A stretch of DNA of 53,491 nt from Geminicoccaceae bacterium (GTDB lineage: Bacteria; Pseudomonadota; Alphaproteobacteria; Geminicoccales; Geminicoccaceae): the NCBI GenBank assembly GCA_028279345.1, contig JANQNY010000023.1:1-53491 (forward strand), in the 5' to 3' direction. The position numbers and the translations under genes were made by a program. The notes under the pieces were generated by a model. That model worked only from the letters and a program-made list of their open reading frames with translations. It made no database searches and was not told where the DNA came from. Position 1 is the first letter of the stretch, and each line of letters begins with the position of its first letter. Shown here in pieces: positions 9,968-20,289 of this stretch.

Positions 9968-11893
9968 ATGTACGTCCTCATCGTCTTCCTCCCGCTGCTC
10001 GGCGCGATCATCGCGGGGTTTTTCGGCCGCGTGATCGGTGATCGTGGTGCCCAGGTCGTCACCTGCGCGCTCTTGGTTACCGCTGCGGTGCTGTCCGGTC
10101 TCGCCCTCTTTACCGTGCCGTTTGGCGAGCCCTTCAAGGTGCCGCTCGCGACATGGATGGTCTCCGGCTCGTTCGCGGTCGACTGGGCGCTCCGCATCGA
10201 TGCGCTCACTGCCGTCATGCTGGTCGTCGTCACCTGGGTATCTGCGGCGGTCCACATCTACTCGGTCGGCTATATGAGCCACGACGAGACCGTTCCGCGG
10301 TTCATGGCGTATTTGTCGCTCTTCACCTTCGCGATGCTGATGTTGGTGACCGCCGACAACTTCGTGCAGCTGTTCTTCGGCTGGGAAGGTGTTGGTCTCG
10401 CGTCCTATCTGCTGATCGGCTACTGGTACACCAGGCCGTCGGCCAACAACGCCGCGATGAAGGCCTTCATCGTCAACCGCGTCGGCGACTTTGGGCTCAT
10501 GCTCGGCGTCGCAGCGGTTTTCCTGGTGTTCGACAGCGTCGACTTCGACACCGTGTTCAGTGCCGCGCCCGACTATGCGGGGACGACGATCAGCCTCTTT
10601 GGCGCGCAGCTGTCGACGCTCGACTTCATCGCCTTCTTGATGTTCGTCGGCGCGATGGGCAAGTCGGCGCAGCTCTTCCTGCACACTTGGCTGCCCGACG
10701 CCATGGAAGGGCCGACGCCCGTCTCGGCCCTCATCCATGCGGCGACGATGGTCACGGCCGGCGTCTTCCTCGTCGCACGCTTGTCGCCGATCTTCGAGTA
10801 CGCGCCCTTGGCGCTGATGTTCGTCACGTTCATCGGCGCGTCGACGGCGTTCTTCGCCGCCACGATCGGGCTCACCCAGTTCGACATCAAGCGGGTGATC
10901 GCCTACTCGACCTGCTCACAGTTGGGCTACATGTTCTTCGCTTGCGGCGTCGGTGCCTATGCCGCCGCGATCTTTCATCTCTTCACCCATGCCTTCTTCA
11001 AAGCGCTCCTGTTCCTGGGCGCCGGATCGGTGATCCACGGACTGTCGGACGAGCAGGACATGCGGCGCATGGGCGGGCTCTGGCGGCACCTGAAGTTCAC
11101 CTATGCGGTCATGTGGATCGGCTCGTTGGCGTTGATGGGCGTGCCGTTCTTCGCGGGCTTCTACTCGAAGGACCTCATCCTGGAGGCCGCCTGGGCGAGC
11201 CACTTCCCACTCGCCGGCTACGCTTTCTGGCTCGGCCTGATCGCGGCCGTGCTCACGGCCTTCTACTCGGGTCGCCTCCTGTTCATGACCTTCCACGGTG
11301 CGCCGCGGGCGAGTGAGGAGGCGATGCACCACGTCCACGAAAGCCCGCTCGTGATGACGATACCCCTGGGCTTCCTGGCGCTAGGCGCCATGTTCGCTGG
11401 CTATTTGGGCCTGCCGATGGTGACGGGCGACCACGCGTTCTGGGCCGGTGCCATCTACGTCAAGGACATCCACCACAACGCCATCGAGGCGGCGCACCAC
11501 GTGCCGCTCTACGTCAAGCTGATGCCGGTGGTCGCCGGCGCGATCGGCCTCGTACTCGCCTGGCTGATGTACGTCGCCTTCCCGGCGCTGCCGGATCGCG
11601 TCGCCCACGTGTTCCGCCCAATCTACCTCCTGTTCTACAACAAGTGGTACTTCGACGAGATCTACGACGTGCTGTTCGTGCGGCCGACGCGCCAGCTCGG
11701 TCTGTTCCTCTGGCGGCAGATCGATGCGTCGGTGATCGACGACTATGGGCCTAACGGAGTAGCCGCCTCGGCGCTCGCCGGCACCAAGCGCATCGTGCGT
11801 CTGCAGTCGGGCTACATTTACCACTATGCCTTCGTCATGCTGATCGGCGTCGCCGGTCTGGTGACGTGGTATCTTCTCGTCGTGCAGGACTGA
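9968..11893 (+). CDS. nuoL: NADH-quinone oxidoreductase subunit L
   Basis: Distal antiporter-like proton-pumping subunit, about 641 residues with many hydrophobic helices. Its C-terminus continues into the long lateral helix and a last membrane helix. Family features include [16 protein letters not shown] and the [20 protein letters not shown] motif near the central lysine. I placed the start at ATG 9968 ([13 protein letters not shown]), preceded by GAGCGGGG. A TTG at 9956 and a GTG at 9965 are in frame but less likely. Confidence 0.96.
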   Translation: MYVLIVFLPLLGAIIAGFFGRVIGDRGAQVVTCALLVTAAVLSGLALFTVPFGEPFKVPLATWMVSGSFAVDWALRIDALTAVMLVVVTWVSAAVHIYSVGYMSHDETVPRFMAYLSLFTFAMLMLVTADNFVQLFFGWEGVGLASYLLIGYWYTRPSANNAAMKAFIVNRVGDFGLMLGVAAVFLVFDSVDFDTVFSAAPDYAGTTISLFGAQLSTLDFIAFLMFVGAMGKSAQLFLHTWLPDAMEGPTPVSALIHAATMVTAGVFLVARLSPIFEYAPLALMFVTFIGASTAFFAATIGLTQFDIKRVIAYSTCSQLGYMFFACGVGAYAAAIFHLFTHAFFKALLFLGAGSVIHGLSDEQDMRRMGGLWRHLKFTYAVMWIGSLALMGVPFFAGFYSKDLILEAAWASHFPLAGYAFWLGLIAAVLTAFYSGRLLFMTFHGAPRASEEAMHHVHESPLVMTIPLGFLALGAMFAGYLGLPMVTGDHAFWAGAIYVKDIHHNAIEAAHHVPLYVKLMPVVAGAIGLVLAWLMYVAFPALPDRVAHVFRPIYLLFYNKWYFDEIYDVLFVRPTRQLGLFLWRQIDASVIDDYGPNGVAASALAGTKRIVRLQSGYIYHYAFVMLIGVAGLVTWYLLVVQD

Positions 11894-11897
11894 GGCG

Positions 11898-13403
11898 ATG
11901 AGTGACTGGCCCTTGCTCTCCCTCGTCATCTTCCTGCCGCTCGTCGGCGTGGCGTTCATCCTGGCGATCCGGGGCGACGACGAGGCTCTCGTCGCCCAGA
12001 ACGCCAAGGCGGTGGCGCTCTGGACCGCGTCGATCACGTTCCTTCTGAGCCTCCTGATCTGGGCCCAGTTCGATCCGGCCCAAGGCGGCTTCCAACTGGT
12101 CGAACGCGCACCCTGGCTGACCGGCCTCGGTGTCGACTACCATGTCGGTGTCGACGGCATCTCGCTCTGGTTCATCCTGCTCAGCACGCTGTTGACCGTC
12201 GTCGTCATCCTCGGCTCGTGGCATTCGGTGCAGTCACGCGTCAAAGAGTACATGATCGCTTTTTTGGTCCTGGACACTTTGATGATCGGCGTGTTTTGCG
12301 CGCTCGACGTCGTGCTGTTTTATTTGTTCTTCGAGGGTATCCTGATCCCGATGTTCTTAATCATCGGCATTTGGGGAGGCCCCAATCGGATCTATGCCGC
12401 TTTTAAGTTCTTTTTGTACACGTTGGCCGGTTCGGTGCTGTTCCTCGTCGCCATCATCTACATGTACGTCGTTGCCGGCACGACCGACCTGCCCACATTG
12501 ATGCGGACGACCTTCGACGAGACGGCGCAGTTCTGGCTCTTCTGGGCGCTGTTCGCGTCCTTCGCCATCAAGGTGCCGATGTGGCCGTTCCACACCTGGC
12601 TGCCGGATGCGCATGTCGAGGCGCCGACAGCGGGTTCGGTGCTGCTCGCGGGCGTGCTCTTGAAGCTCGGCGGCTACGGCTTTTTGCGCTTCTCGCTCCC
12701 GATGCTGCCCGACGCCGCGGTCGAAGCGGCACCCGTGATCTTCGCCCTTTCGGTCGTCGCGATCGTCTACACTTCGCTGGTCGCCCTCATGCAGGACGAC
12801 ATGAAGAAGCTCATCGCCTACTCCTCCGTCGCGCATATGGGCATCGTCACGATCGGGCTCTTCACCTTCAACATGCAGGGCCTCCAGGGTGGCATCATCC
12901 AGATGCTGAGCCACGGCATCGTCTCTGGCGCGCTGTTCATGTGCGTCGGCGTCATCTACGATCGGATCCACAGCCGCGAGATCAAACGCTATGGCGGGCT
13001 CGCCGAGCGCATGCCGGCCTACGCGTTCATCTTCATGCTGTTCACGATGGCCTCGGTTGGCCTCCCGGGCACGAGCGGTTTCGTCGGTGAGCTCTTGGTC
13101 ATCGTCGGTGCCTTCCAGGAGCACCAGTGGGTCGCGTTCTTCGCGGCCACGGGCCTGATCCTGGGTGCCTGCTACATGCTCTGGCTGTATCGGCGGGTGA
13201 TCTTCGGCGGGCTGGTCCGCGAGGACCTGCTCACAATCAAGGACATGCGTACCAACGAGGTGGTCGCCTTCGCGCCGCTCGTCATCCTGACGATTGTGAT
13301 GGGCGTCTACCCGCAGTTCTTCCTCGAGCCGATGGCGGCGAGCGTCGACGACCTGTTACGCCACCTCGATGCCACCACCACCCTTGCCGCCGACGGACCG
13401 TAA
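11898..13403 (+). CDS. nuoM: NADH-quinone oxidoreductase subunit M
   Basis: Antiporter-like proton-pumping membrane subunit (501 residues), homologous to NuoL and NuoN. Visible features are the helix with the conserved glutamate in [14 protein letters not shown], the [20 protein letters not shown] segment and [14 protein letters not shown]. Codons 121-176 (12258-12425) use TTT, TTG, TTA, ATT and GGA far more than the rest of the operon, although the protein there is well conserved. The start lies four bases after nuoL ends. Confidence 0.97.
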   Translation: MSDWPLLSLVIFLPLVGVAFILAIRGDDEALVAQNAKAVALWTASITFLLSLLIWAQFDPAQGGFQLVERAPWLTGLGVDYHVGVDGISLWFILLSTLLTVVVILGSWHSVQSRVKEYMIAFLVLDTLMIGVFCALDVVLFYLFFEGILIPMFLIIGIWGGPNRIYAAFKFFLYTLAGSVLFLVAIIYMYVVAGTTDLPTLMRTTFDETAQFWLFWALFASFAIKVPMWPFHTWLPDAHVEAPTAGSVLLAGVLLKLGGYGFLRFSLPMLPDAAVEAAPVIFALSVVAIVYTSLVALMQDDMKKLIAYSSVAHMGIVTIGLFTFNMQGLQGGIIQMLSHGIVSGALFMCVGVIYDRIHSREIKRYGGLAERMPAYAFIFMLFTMASVGLPGTSGFVGELLVIVGAFQEHQWVAFFAATGLILGACYMLWLYRRVIFGGLVREDLLTIKDMRTNEVVAFAPLVILTIVMGVYPQFFLEPMAASVDDLLRHLDATTTLAADGP

Positions 13404-13427
13404 CCAGCGCCGCACAGATCGAAGCCC

Positions 13428-14873
13428 ATGTCGCTCAGCTACGTATTCACGACCCTGCCTGAACTGGCCCTGCTCGTCGCCGGGCTGCTGCTGGTGCTGC
13501 TGGGTGCGTTCCGGGACGGGCCGCGTGGCGCCGGCTTGGTTACGGCCGGCGCGTTGGCGGCGATGGTGCTCGCGCTCGTGCTGGTCGTTCTAGGCGACGG
13601 TACGACGGCGAGCGCGTTTGGCGACAACTTCGTCGTCGACGGTTTCGCGTCGTTCCTGAAGGTGGTCGTGTTCCTCGGCGCGATCGGCACGCTGTTGATC
13701 GCCCAGCCCTATCTGCGGCGCAGCGCGGTCGAGCGCTTCGAGTACGCCGTCCTCGTCGTCTTCTCGACGGCCGGCATGGCGCTCTTGCTCTCGGCGAACA
13801 GCTTCCTGGCGCTCTACCTGGCACTCGAGCTCACCAGCCTGCCCCTCTACGTGCTCGCGGCCTTCCAACGCGACACGCTCAAGTCCACCGAAGCTGGCCT
13901 CAAGTACTTCGTCCTCGGCGCGCTTGCCTCCGGCATGCTGCTCTACGGCATCTCGCTGGTGTACGGCTTCACCGGCACCATCGCCTTCGATCGCCTCGCC
14001 GAGCTCTATCTCGACGGTGAGACGCGCTTGCCTTTGGGTGCCCTCGTCGGCCTGGTCTTCATCGCCGCGGGCCTCGCCTTCAAGCTCGGGGCAGTGCCGT
14101 TCCACATGTGGACACCCGACGTCTACGAAGGTGCGCCGACCCCGGTCACGGCGTTCTTCGCTGCGGCGCCCAAGATCGCCGCGATGGGCCTCACCATCCG
14201 GGTGTTCATCGAGCCGTTCGGCGCTTACATCGCGGACTGGCAGCAGATCGTCATCGCGGTGGCCATCGGTTCGATGGTCCTCGGTGCTTTTGCCGCGATT
14301 GGGCAGCGCAACATCAAGCGGCTCATGGCCTATTCCGGCATCGGTCATGTTGGCTACGCGCTCGTAGGTCTTGCCGCCGGGACCGAGCAGGGCGTGCAGA
14401 GCGTGTTGATCTACATGACGCTCTATCTGTTCATGACGGTCGGCACCTTCGCCGTGGTGATCGCGCTCAGGCGGCGGGGGCAGAATCTGGAGGAGATCGA
14501 CGACTTCGCGGGGCTCGGACGGCAGCGACCGATGCTCGCGCTCGCCACCGCGATCTTTATGTTCTCACTCGCGGGCATTCCCCCGCTGGCGGGCTTCTTC
14601 GGCAAGCTCTACGTGTTTCTCGCGGCCATCGAGGCAGGGCTCGTCTGGCTGGCCGTGCTAGGCGTGCTGACCAGCGTGGTCGGGGCCTACTACTACCTGC
14701 GGATCGTCAAGCTGATGTATTTCGACGCGGCACCCGAGCCGCTCGATCGTGGCCTCGATCCGGAATTGCGCACCGTCATCACCGTGAGCGCGCTGGTGAC
14801 GGCGCTTTTCGTCGTCATGCCGAGTCCGTTGGCGACGAGCGCCGCAACGGCGGCGGCGGCGCTGCTGCAGTGA
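13428..14873 (+). CDS. nuoN: NADH-quinone oxidoreductase subunit N
   Basis: Third antiporter-like pumping subunit of complex I (481 residues, about 14 helices). Recognisable motifs are FLALYLALELTSLPLYVLA with the conserved glutamate, FKLGAVPFHMWTPDVYEGAP around the central lysine, and NIKRLMAYSGIGHVGYA. It closes the 14-gene set. No terminator follows, and birA begins about a dozen bases later, so read-through into the next genes is likely. Confidence 0.97.
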   Translation: MSLSYVFTTLPELALLVAGLLLVLLGAFRDGPRGAGLVTAGALAAMVLALVLVVLGDGTTASAFGDNFVVDGFASFLKVVVFLGAIGTLLIAQPYLRRSAVERFEYAVLVVFSTAGMALLLSANSFLALYLALELTSLPLYVLAAFQRDTLKSTEAGLKYFVLGALASGMLLYGISLVYGFTGTIAFDRLAELYLDGETRLPLGALVGLVFIAAGLAFKLGAVPFHMWTPDVYEGAPTPVTAFFAAAPKIAAMGLTIRVFIEPFGAYIADWQQIVIAVAIGSMVLGAFAAIGQRNIKRLMAYSGIGHVGYALVGLAAGTEQGVQSVLIYMTLYLFMTVGTFAVVIALRRRGQNLEEIDDFAGLGRQRPMLALATAIFMFSLAGIPPLAGFFGKLYVFLAAIEAGLVWLAVLGVLTSVVGAYYYLRIVKLMYFDAAPEPLDRGLDPELRTVITVSALVTALFVVMPSPLATSAATAAAALLQ

Positions 14874-14885
14874 CGCAGGCGGCGC

Positions 14886-15626
14886 TTGGTAACGGGCACC
14901 TTGGCTGACTCTTGGCCGGCACAGCTCGCCGGTTACGCGGTCGAGCACCATGCGTCCGTCACCTCGACGCAGGCGTTGGCGCGTGTCCGTGCGGCGGCGG
15001 GTGCCCATCGGCTGGTCGTCGTGGCGGACGAGCAGCGAGGCGGCCTAGGTCGCCGCGGCCGGCATTGGGCGTCCCCCGAGGGCAATCTCTATGCATCGAT
15101 CGTCCGGCGCCGCGGCTTCGATGCACGTGCGGCGCCGCTCTTCTCGCTGGTTGCCGCCGTGGTCGTCGCCGAGGCACTGGCGGAGCCGACCGTGACACTC
15201 AAGTGGCCCAACGACATCCTGCTCGGCGGGCGCAAGGTCGTGGGGCTCCTGCTCGACGTCGAGGGCGATGCGCTGATCGTGGGGCTGGGGGTGAACGTCA
15301 CCATGTCGCCCGTCCCGGAGGGTACGTCGCTCGCTGCCGTCGGGCGCGACGTCGACCCGCGGGCGCTTCTGGAGGAGATCCTGCTCGGGCTTGACGTCGG
15401 GGCGCGCGACCTGGAAGACGGCAGCTTCGCGGGTTGGCGGGCACGCTGGCTCGCTCGTGCGGCTTGGCTAGACGAAACGGTGCGCGTGGAACTGGGCGAT
15501 CGAGCGCTCGTCGGCCGCAACCGCGGCATCGACGAAGCTGGCGCGCTGCTCGTGGCGACCGGCGAGGGGCTCGTGACCGTGCTGGCGGGCGACGTCGAAC
15601 GCGTGCGCCCGGAGGACCAGGGCTGA
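14886..15626 (+). CDS. birA: Biotin--[acetyl-CoA-carboxylase] ligase
   Basis: Attaches biotin to carboxylase biotin domains through biotinyl-AMP. The catalytic motifs are visible: the adenylate loop GLGRRGRHW near residue 55, LKWPNDILL near 107, and a C-terminal SH3-like domain. There is no N-terminal winged helix, so this short form of about 246 residues should not act as the repressor known from E. coli. No ATG fits; TTG at 14886 or TTG at 14901 are the candidates. The end overlaps coaX (TGATG). Confidence 0.92.
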   Translation: MVTGTLADSWPAQLAGYAVEHHASVTSTQALARVRAAAGAHRLVVVADEQRGGLGRRGRHWASPEGNLYASIVRRRGFDARAAPLFSLVAAVVVAEALAEPTVTLKWPNDILLGGRKVVGLLLDVEGDALIVGLGVNVTMSPVPEGTSLAAVGRDVDPRALLEEILLGLDVGARDLEDGSFAGWRARWLARAAWLDETVRVELGDRALVGRNRGIDEAGALLVATGEGLVTVLAGDVERVRPEDQG

Positions 15627-16411
15627 TGCTGCTAGCCGTCGACGTCGGCAACACCAATACTGTCTTCGCGCTCTATGTGGACCGACGAGCGATCGTGAGC
15701 TGGCGGCTGGCGACCGTGCGGCAGCGCACGTCCGACGAGTACGCGCTGGCTCTCGTTCAGCTCATCGAGATGGCCGGGTTGGACTACCGCAAGATCGACG
15801 AGGCGATCGTCGCCTCGGTCGTGCCGGAGGCCAACATTGCGCTGCGCTGGATGTGCCGGGACCGGCTCAACTGCCCGGTGTCGTTCGTCGGCGAGGACAT
15901 CCAGGTTCCGCTCGAGGTGGCGTTGGCCAATCCGAGCGAGGTCGGTGCGGACCGCTTGGTCAACGCCTTTGCCGCTCACCACCAATATGGTGGCGATCTG
16001 ATCGTTCTCGACTTCGGCACGGCGACGACGTTCGACATCGTCGACGCCGCAGGGACCTATCAGGGGGGTGTGATCGCTCCCGGCATCAACCTGTCCCTCG
16101 AGGCACTACATGCGGCAGCGGCTAAGCTGCCGCGGGTCGGTGTGCAGAAGCCGCAGCGGGTGATCGGCGACGGTACCGTCGCGGCCATGCAGTCCGGCGT
16201 CTTCTGGGGGTATGTCGGCCTCGTGGAAGGTCTGGTCGCCCGCATCCGTGGCGAGTTCGCGAAGCCGATGCAAACCATCGCCACCGGTGGCTTGGCCCCG
16301 CTCTTCGCCGGCGCCACGGAGGCAATCGAGAAGGTGGATCGCAGCCTGACCATGACCGGCCTCGTCCACCTGTACACGCTGAGCAAGACCGGCGAGGAGG
16401 CCCGGTCATGA
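15626..16411 (+). CDS. coaX: Type III pantothenate kinase
   Basis: Phosphorylates pantothenate in the first step of CoA synthesis. Type III enzymes belong to the ASKHA fold and are not inhibited by CoA (family knowledge). The 261-residue product starts with the phosphate loop DVGNTNTVFALY (5-16) and contains GADRLVNAFAAHH and DFGTATTFDIV. The frame is open upstream, but homology begins at the ATG overlapping the birA stop. ATGA overlap with the next gene. Confidence 0.95.
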   Translation: MLLAVDVGNTNTVFALYVDRRAIVSWRLATVRQRTSDEYALALVQLIEMAGLDYRKIDEAIVASVVPEANIALRWMCRDRLNCPVSFVGEDIQVPLEVALANPSEVGADRLVNAFAAHHQYGGDLIVLDFGTATTFDIVDAAGTYQGGVIAPGINLSLEALHAAAAKLPRVGVQKPQRVIGDGTVAAMQSGVFWGYVGLVEGLVARIRGEFAKPMQTIATGGLAPLFAGATEAIEKVDRSLTMTGLVHLYTLSKTGEEARS

Positions 16412-18096
16412 CCGACCAGCCGCTCTACTTTGCGCCTCTGGGTGGCGCCGGCGAGATCGGCATGAACGTGAGCCTCTACGGTGCTGCAGGCCGCTGGATG
16501 ATGGTCGACCTCGGCATCACGTTCGCCGATGAGCGTCTGCCGGGTGTCGAGATCATTCTCCCCGACATCAGCTTCGCCATCGACGAGAAGCAGCGTCTCG
16601 ACGGGCTCGTCCTCACCCACGCGCACGAGGATCATCTGGGCGCGGTTCCCTATCTCTGGCCGCAGCTCGCCTGCCCGATCTGGTGCGTGCCCTTCACGGC
16701 GGCCGTGCTCAAGCGCAAGCTCGACGAGAGCGGAGTGCGCGAGCGCGTGCCGCTCAACGTCGTCGAGCCTGGTGAACGTTTCGACGTGGGGCCTTTCACC
16801 TGCCGCTTCATCCACATGACGCACTCGATCCCCGAGGCGGCCATGCTGGTCATCGACACGCCCCATGGGCGCGTCTTGCACACCGGCGACTGGAAGCTCG
16901 ACCCGGCGCCGCAGGTGGGCGAAGCCTCGCAGATCGAAGCGCTTCAGGAGTTGGGGCGCGAAGGCGTCGTGGCGATGATTGCCGACAGCACCAACATCAT
17001 GACCCCCGGCACGTCGGGCTCGGAGGCGGAAGTCTTCGAGAGCCTGACGGGCCTGATCGCACGCCAGCCCAACCGGGTCGTGCTCACGACCTTCGCCTCC
17101 AACGTGGCGCGGCTGTCGACGGCCATGCGGGCGGGTGCCGCCGCCGGTCGCCAGGTCGCGCTGATCGGGCGGTCGATGCACCGCATGGTCGCTGCCGCGC
17201 GCGATTGTGGCTACCTCAAGGACATGCCTCGACTGCTCGACGAGCGCGCGATCGCGGACCTTCCGCGCAACAAGGTCATGCTGTTGTGCACCGGCAGCCA
17301 AGCCGAGCCGCGGGCCGCGACGGCGCGCATCGCCGCTGGCACGCACCCGCGCATCACGCTCGACCCAGGCGACACGATGATCTTCTCATCGAAGATCATT
17401 CCGGGCAACGAGCGCATCATCTACGACCTACACAACAACCTGGTCGGCGCCGGTGTTGACGTCATCACCGAGGACGATCACTTCGTCCACGTCTCGGGTC
17501 ACCCATCGCGCGACGAGGTCGCGCAGCTCTATCGCTGGGTGAAGCCCAAGATTGCGGTGCCGGTCCATGGCGAGCTACGCCATCTGCGAGAGCATGTGAG
17601 CTTCGCCAAGGCGCACGGCGCCGAGCACGCGCTCCTGGTGACCGACGGCGACCTCGTCCAGCTGGCGCCGGCGCCGCCGGCGATCGTGGGTGAGGTGCCG
17701 ATCGGTCGCCACGCCTATGACGACGGCTCGATGGTCGCGGTGGAAGCCGATCGGTTCCGGCTCAGGCGCCGGCTCGGCAACAACGGCACCGTGTTCGTTA
17801 GCGTCGTTCTCGACCACTTCGGCTCCGTTCTGGCACCGCCCCAGCTCGCCTCGGTCGGCACCATCGAGCTGGACGACGACCCGCACGCCCAGCAGCGGCT
17901 GATCGACGGCCTCGTCGAGGAGATCGAAAGGCTCACCGATCGCGACGCCGAAGACGATGCGCGCATCGAGGAGCGGCTCAGGAGTGCCGTGCGGCGGCTC
18001 TTGGGCCTTTCGCGCGAGCGCCGGCCCGTCATCCAGATCCAGATCACGCGGCTCTCGCCGGAGATGCTCGCGCAACTCGAGGATGTGTCTACCTGA
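16408..18096 (+). CDS. rnj: Ribonuclease J
   Basis: Metallo-beta-lactamase/beta-CASP ribonuclease for mRNA decay and rRNA maturation. The 562-residue product has the zinc-binding motif H71-A-H73-E-D75-H76 (THAHEDHLG), later HTGDWKLDPAP, and the beta-CASP segments ADSTNIMTPG and VHVSGHPSRDE. A C-terminal domain of about 110 residues ends the protein. It overlaps coaX by ATGA, the usual alphaproteobacterial arrangement downstream of complex I and birA. Confidence 0.95.
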   Translation: MTDQPLYFAPLGGAGEIGMNVSLYGAAGRWMMVDLGITFADERLPGVEIILPDISFAIDEKQRLDGLVLTHAHEDHLGAVPYLWPQLACPIWCVPFTAAVLKRKLDESGVRERVPLNVVEPGERFDVGPFTCRFIHMTHSIPEAAMLVIDTPHGRVLHTGDWKLDPAPQVGEASQIEALQELGREGVVAMIADSTNIMTPGTSGSEAEVFESLTGLIARQPNRVVLTTFASNVARLSTAMRAGAAAGRQVALIGRSMHRMVAAARDCGYLKDMPRLLDERAIADLPRNKVMLLCTGSQAEPRAATARIAAGTHPRITLDPGDTMIFSSKIIPGNERIIYDLHNNLVGAGVDVITEDDHFVHVSGHPSRDEVAQLYRWVKPKIAVPVHGELRHLREHVSFAKAHGAEHALLVTDGDLVQLAPAPPAIVGEVPIGRHAYDDGSMVAVEADRFRLRRRLGNNGTVFVSVVLDHFGSVLAPPQLASVGTIELDDDPHAQQRLIDGLVEEIERLTDRDAEDDARIEERLRSAVRRLLGLSRERRPVIQIQITRLSPEMLAQLEDVST

Positions 18097-18131
18097 ACCG
18101 CGCAGCGCGCGGCTTTAGAGGAGGGAAGCCC

Positions 18132-18536
18132 ATGATCGGTCGTCTCAATCACGTAGCTATCGCGGTGCCGGATCTGGAAGCGGCGTCGGCCCAGTACCGC
18201 AACGTGCTGGGCGCTAACGTGAAGGCACCCCAAGACGAGCCTGCCCATGGCGTCACGGTCGTCTTCATCGAGTTGCCCAACACCAAGATCGAGCTGCTTT
18301 ACCCGCTCGGCGAGAACTCCCCGATCCAAGCGTTCTTGGACAAGAACCCGACCGGCGGCATCCACCATGTCTGCTACGAGGTGGACGACATCATCGCGGC
18401 TCGTGACCGCCTGAAGGCCGAAGGTGCGCGCGTGCTCGGCGACGGTGAACCCAAGAACGGCGCGCACAACAAGCCGGTGCTGTTCCTGCATCCGAAAGAC
18501 TTCTGCGGGACGCTGGTCGAACTCGAGCAGGCATGA
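18132..18536 (+). CDS. mce: Methylmalonyl-CoA epimerase
   Basis: Interconverts the two methylmalonyl-CoA epimers in propionyl-CoA catabolism. It is a small VOC-fold protein of 134 residues with a metal-ligand histidine in LNHVAIAVPDLE (5-16), a second site in GGIHHVCYEVDD, and a C-terminal glutamate in TLVELEQA. A strong GAGGAGGG lies before the ATG. No mutase or carboxylase gene is in the window. Confidence 0.93.
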   Translation: MIGRLNHVAIAVPDLEAASAQYRNVLGANVKAPQDEPAHGVTVVFIELPNTKIELLYPLGENSPIQAFLDKNPTGGIHHVCYEVDDIIAARDRLKAEGARVLGDGEPKNGAHNKPVLFLHPKDFCGTLVELEQA

Positions 18537-18790
18537 CGCTGTTCGGCGGCGTCGTCGTCTTCACGATGGCGTGGTGGGTGCTGTTCTTCATGGCTCTGCC
18601 GTTCGGTGCTCACGCACCGGAGCAGCCGGACAAGGGCCACGCGGCGGGCGCGCCCGAGCGGCCTCGGCTGGTCTTGAAGGCGGTCGTCACGACGGTGCTG
18701 GCTGCGCTGGTGACCGCCGGCTTCGGCTACGCGCTGGAGACGGGTCTGATCGATCTGCGGCCGCAGGCGCCGTTGCTGGAAGCTGGCTGA
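18533..18790 (+). CDS. DUF1467 family small membrane protein
   Basis: An 85-residue protein with two membrane helices (about 6-24 and 48-68) separated by a charged, Pro/Gly-rich loop. The N-terminal segment TMAWWVLFFMALPFGAH is the recognisable mark of the DUF1467 family, common in alphaproteobacteria and of unknown function. It overlaps mce by ATGA and precedes proS, an arrangement I recall from related genomes. Confidence 0.85.
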   Translation: MTLFGGVVVFTMAWWVLFFMALPFGAHAPEQPDKGHAAGAPERPRLVLKAVVTTVLAALVTAGFGYALETGLIDLRPQAPLLEAG

Positions 18791-18933
18791 CGTCGACGAA
18801 ATCGCTTGTCTGTATGTGTTGGCGATCGTACCGTGATGCTAGGTGCCGCCTCGGGGTGGCATCGACAATGAGGCTATTCCCATTGGCCGGGCCGGTGACG
18901 ATCCGGCCTATTTTCTTGCGCATCGTGCGGCCG

Positions 18934-18962
18934 TTGCGTTCAGGGGTGCGGCTGCCTACAGT
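18934..18962 (+). promoter_or_regulatory. Candidate proS promoter
   Basis: TTGCGT (18934-18939), 17 bases, then TACAGT (18957-18962). Transcription would begin near 18969, leaving a leader of about 30 bases to the proS ATG. A second, weaker pair lies upstream (TTGTCT 18806-18811, 17 bases, TACCGT 18829-18834). The 208-base gap holds no gene. Confidence 0.5.
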
Positions 18963-18998
18963 CCGGCCGCTTCGTCGCGGCAATGCCAACGGGCCACC

Positions 18999-20288
18999 AT
19001 GCGCCTCTCCCGCTACTTCCTACCTCTCTTGAAGGAAAGCCCGGCCGACGCGCAGATCGTCTCGCACCAGCTGATGCTGCGCGCGGGCATGATCCGCCAG
19101 TCGAGTGCCGGCATCTACTCCTGGCTGCCGCTCGGCTTCGCCGTGCTCAAGCGGGTCGAGCAGATCGTCCGCGAGGAGATGGACGCTGCCGGCTGCCAGG
19201 AGATCTTGATGCCTGGTGTGCAGCCGGCTGAGCTGTGGCAGGAGAGCGGCCGCTATGAGGCCTATGGTCGCGAGATGCTGCGCTTCGACGATCGCCATGA
19301 GCGGCCGATGCTCTTGGGTCCGACGCACGAGGAGCTCATCACCGACATCTTCCGTCGCTGCATCCGCTCCTATCGGGACCTCCCGCAGAACCTCTACCAG
19401 ATCCAGTGGAAGTTCCGCGACGAGATCCGTCCGCGCTTCGGCGTCATGCGCGGCCGTGAGTTCCTTATGAAGGACAACTACTCCTTCGACCTCGATCTCA
19501 AGGGCGCCAAGCGCTCCTACGACAACATGTTCAGGGCATATCTCAAGACCTTCAAGCGCATGGGGCTCACAGCCATCCCGATGCGCGCCGACAGCGGTGC
19601 CATCGGCGGCGACATGAGCCACGAGTTTCAGATTCTGGCGTCCACGGGCGAGAGCGAGGTGTTCTTCGATGCGGCATTCGAGGAGATCGACCTCACGGCC
19701 GACGACCTCGACATCGAGGAGCTGAAGGCGCTCTACGCCGCGACCGACGATGAGCACGACGCCAAGGCCGTGCCGGTGGCGGCCGAACGCCTGCGGCATG
19801 GTCGCGGCATCGAGGTCGGGCACATCTTCTATTTCGGCACCAAGTACTCGAAGGCCATGGGTGCCACGGTGGCGGGCCCGGACGGCGACGACGTGCCGGT
19901 GGAGATGGGCAGCTACGGCATCGGCGTCTCGCGCCTCGTCGGCGCGCTCATCGAGGCCAACCATGACGAGAAGGGGATCATCTGGCCCGAGCCCGTAGCG
20001 CCCTTCACTCTAGGTTTGATCAATCTGCGCGCCAGTGATCAGCCATGTACCGATCTCACGGGCGATCTTTACGCCCGATTGGAGAATGCGGGCGTGACCG
20101 TGCTCTACGACGACCGCGACGAGAGCCCGGGCGTCAAGTTTGCGACGATGGAGCTGATCGGGCTACCGTTCCAGGTCATCGTCGGCCCACGGGGCCTCAA
20201 GGCCGGGGTCGTCGAGGTCAAGGATCGCCGCACGGGCGCGACGGAAGAGCTGTCGCCCGAGGCCGCCCTCAACCGGTTCGCCCACTGA
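18999..20288 (+). CDS. proS: Proline--tRNA ligase (short, no editing insertion)
   Basis: Class II synthetase charging tRNA-Pro. The 429-residue product has motif 2 ([23 protein letters not shown]) and motif 3 ([16 protein letters not shown]), then a C-terminal anticodon-binding domain. It lacks the large editing insertion seen in most bacterial ProS proteins, as expected for the alphaproteobacterial type of about 440 residues. The open frame extends to 18843, but homology begins at MRLSRYFLP. First gene of proS-lolC/E-lolD-dnaE. Confidence 0.95.
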   Translation: MRLSRYFLPLLKESPADAQIVSHQLMLRAGMIRQSSAGIYSWLPLGFAVLKRVEQIVREEMDAAGCQEILMPGVQPAELWQESGRYEAYGREMLRFDDRHERPMLLGPTHEELITDIFRRCIRSYRDLPQNLYQIQWKFRDEIRPRFGVMRGREFLMKDNYSFDLDLKGAKRSYDNMFRAYLKTFKRMGLTAIPMRADSGAIGGDMSHEFQILASTGESEVFFDAAFEEIDLTADDLDIEELKALYAATDDEHDAKAVPVAAERLRHGRGIEVGHIFYFGTKYSKAMGATVAGPDGDDVPVEMGSYGIGVSRLVGALIEANHDEKGIIWPEPVAPFTLGLINLRASDQPCTDLTGDLYARLENAGVTVLYDDRDESPGVKFATMELIGLPFQVIVGPRGLKAGVVEVKDRRTGATEELSPEAALNRFAH

Positions 20289-20289
20289 C

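Noticed and set aside
9518..10738. Long minus-strand frame (406 codons) over nuoJ-nuoL
   Set aside because: Antisense shadow of highly conserved membrane genes, rich in Arg/His/Asp/Gln as expected from GC-rich reverse frames.
16060..17346. Long minus-strand frame (428 codons) opposite coaX and rnj
   Set aside because: Shadow of two well-supported genes; no ribosome site or known motif.
18843..18998. N-terminal extension of proS
   Set aside because: No homology, and the best promoter match lies inside it at 18934-18962.
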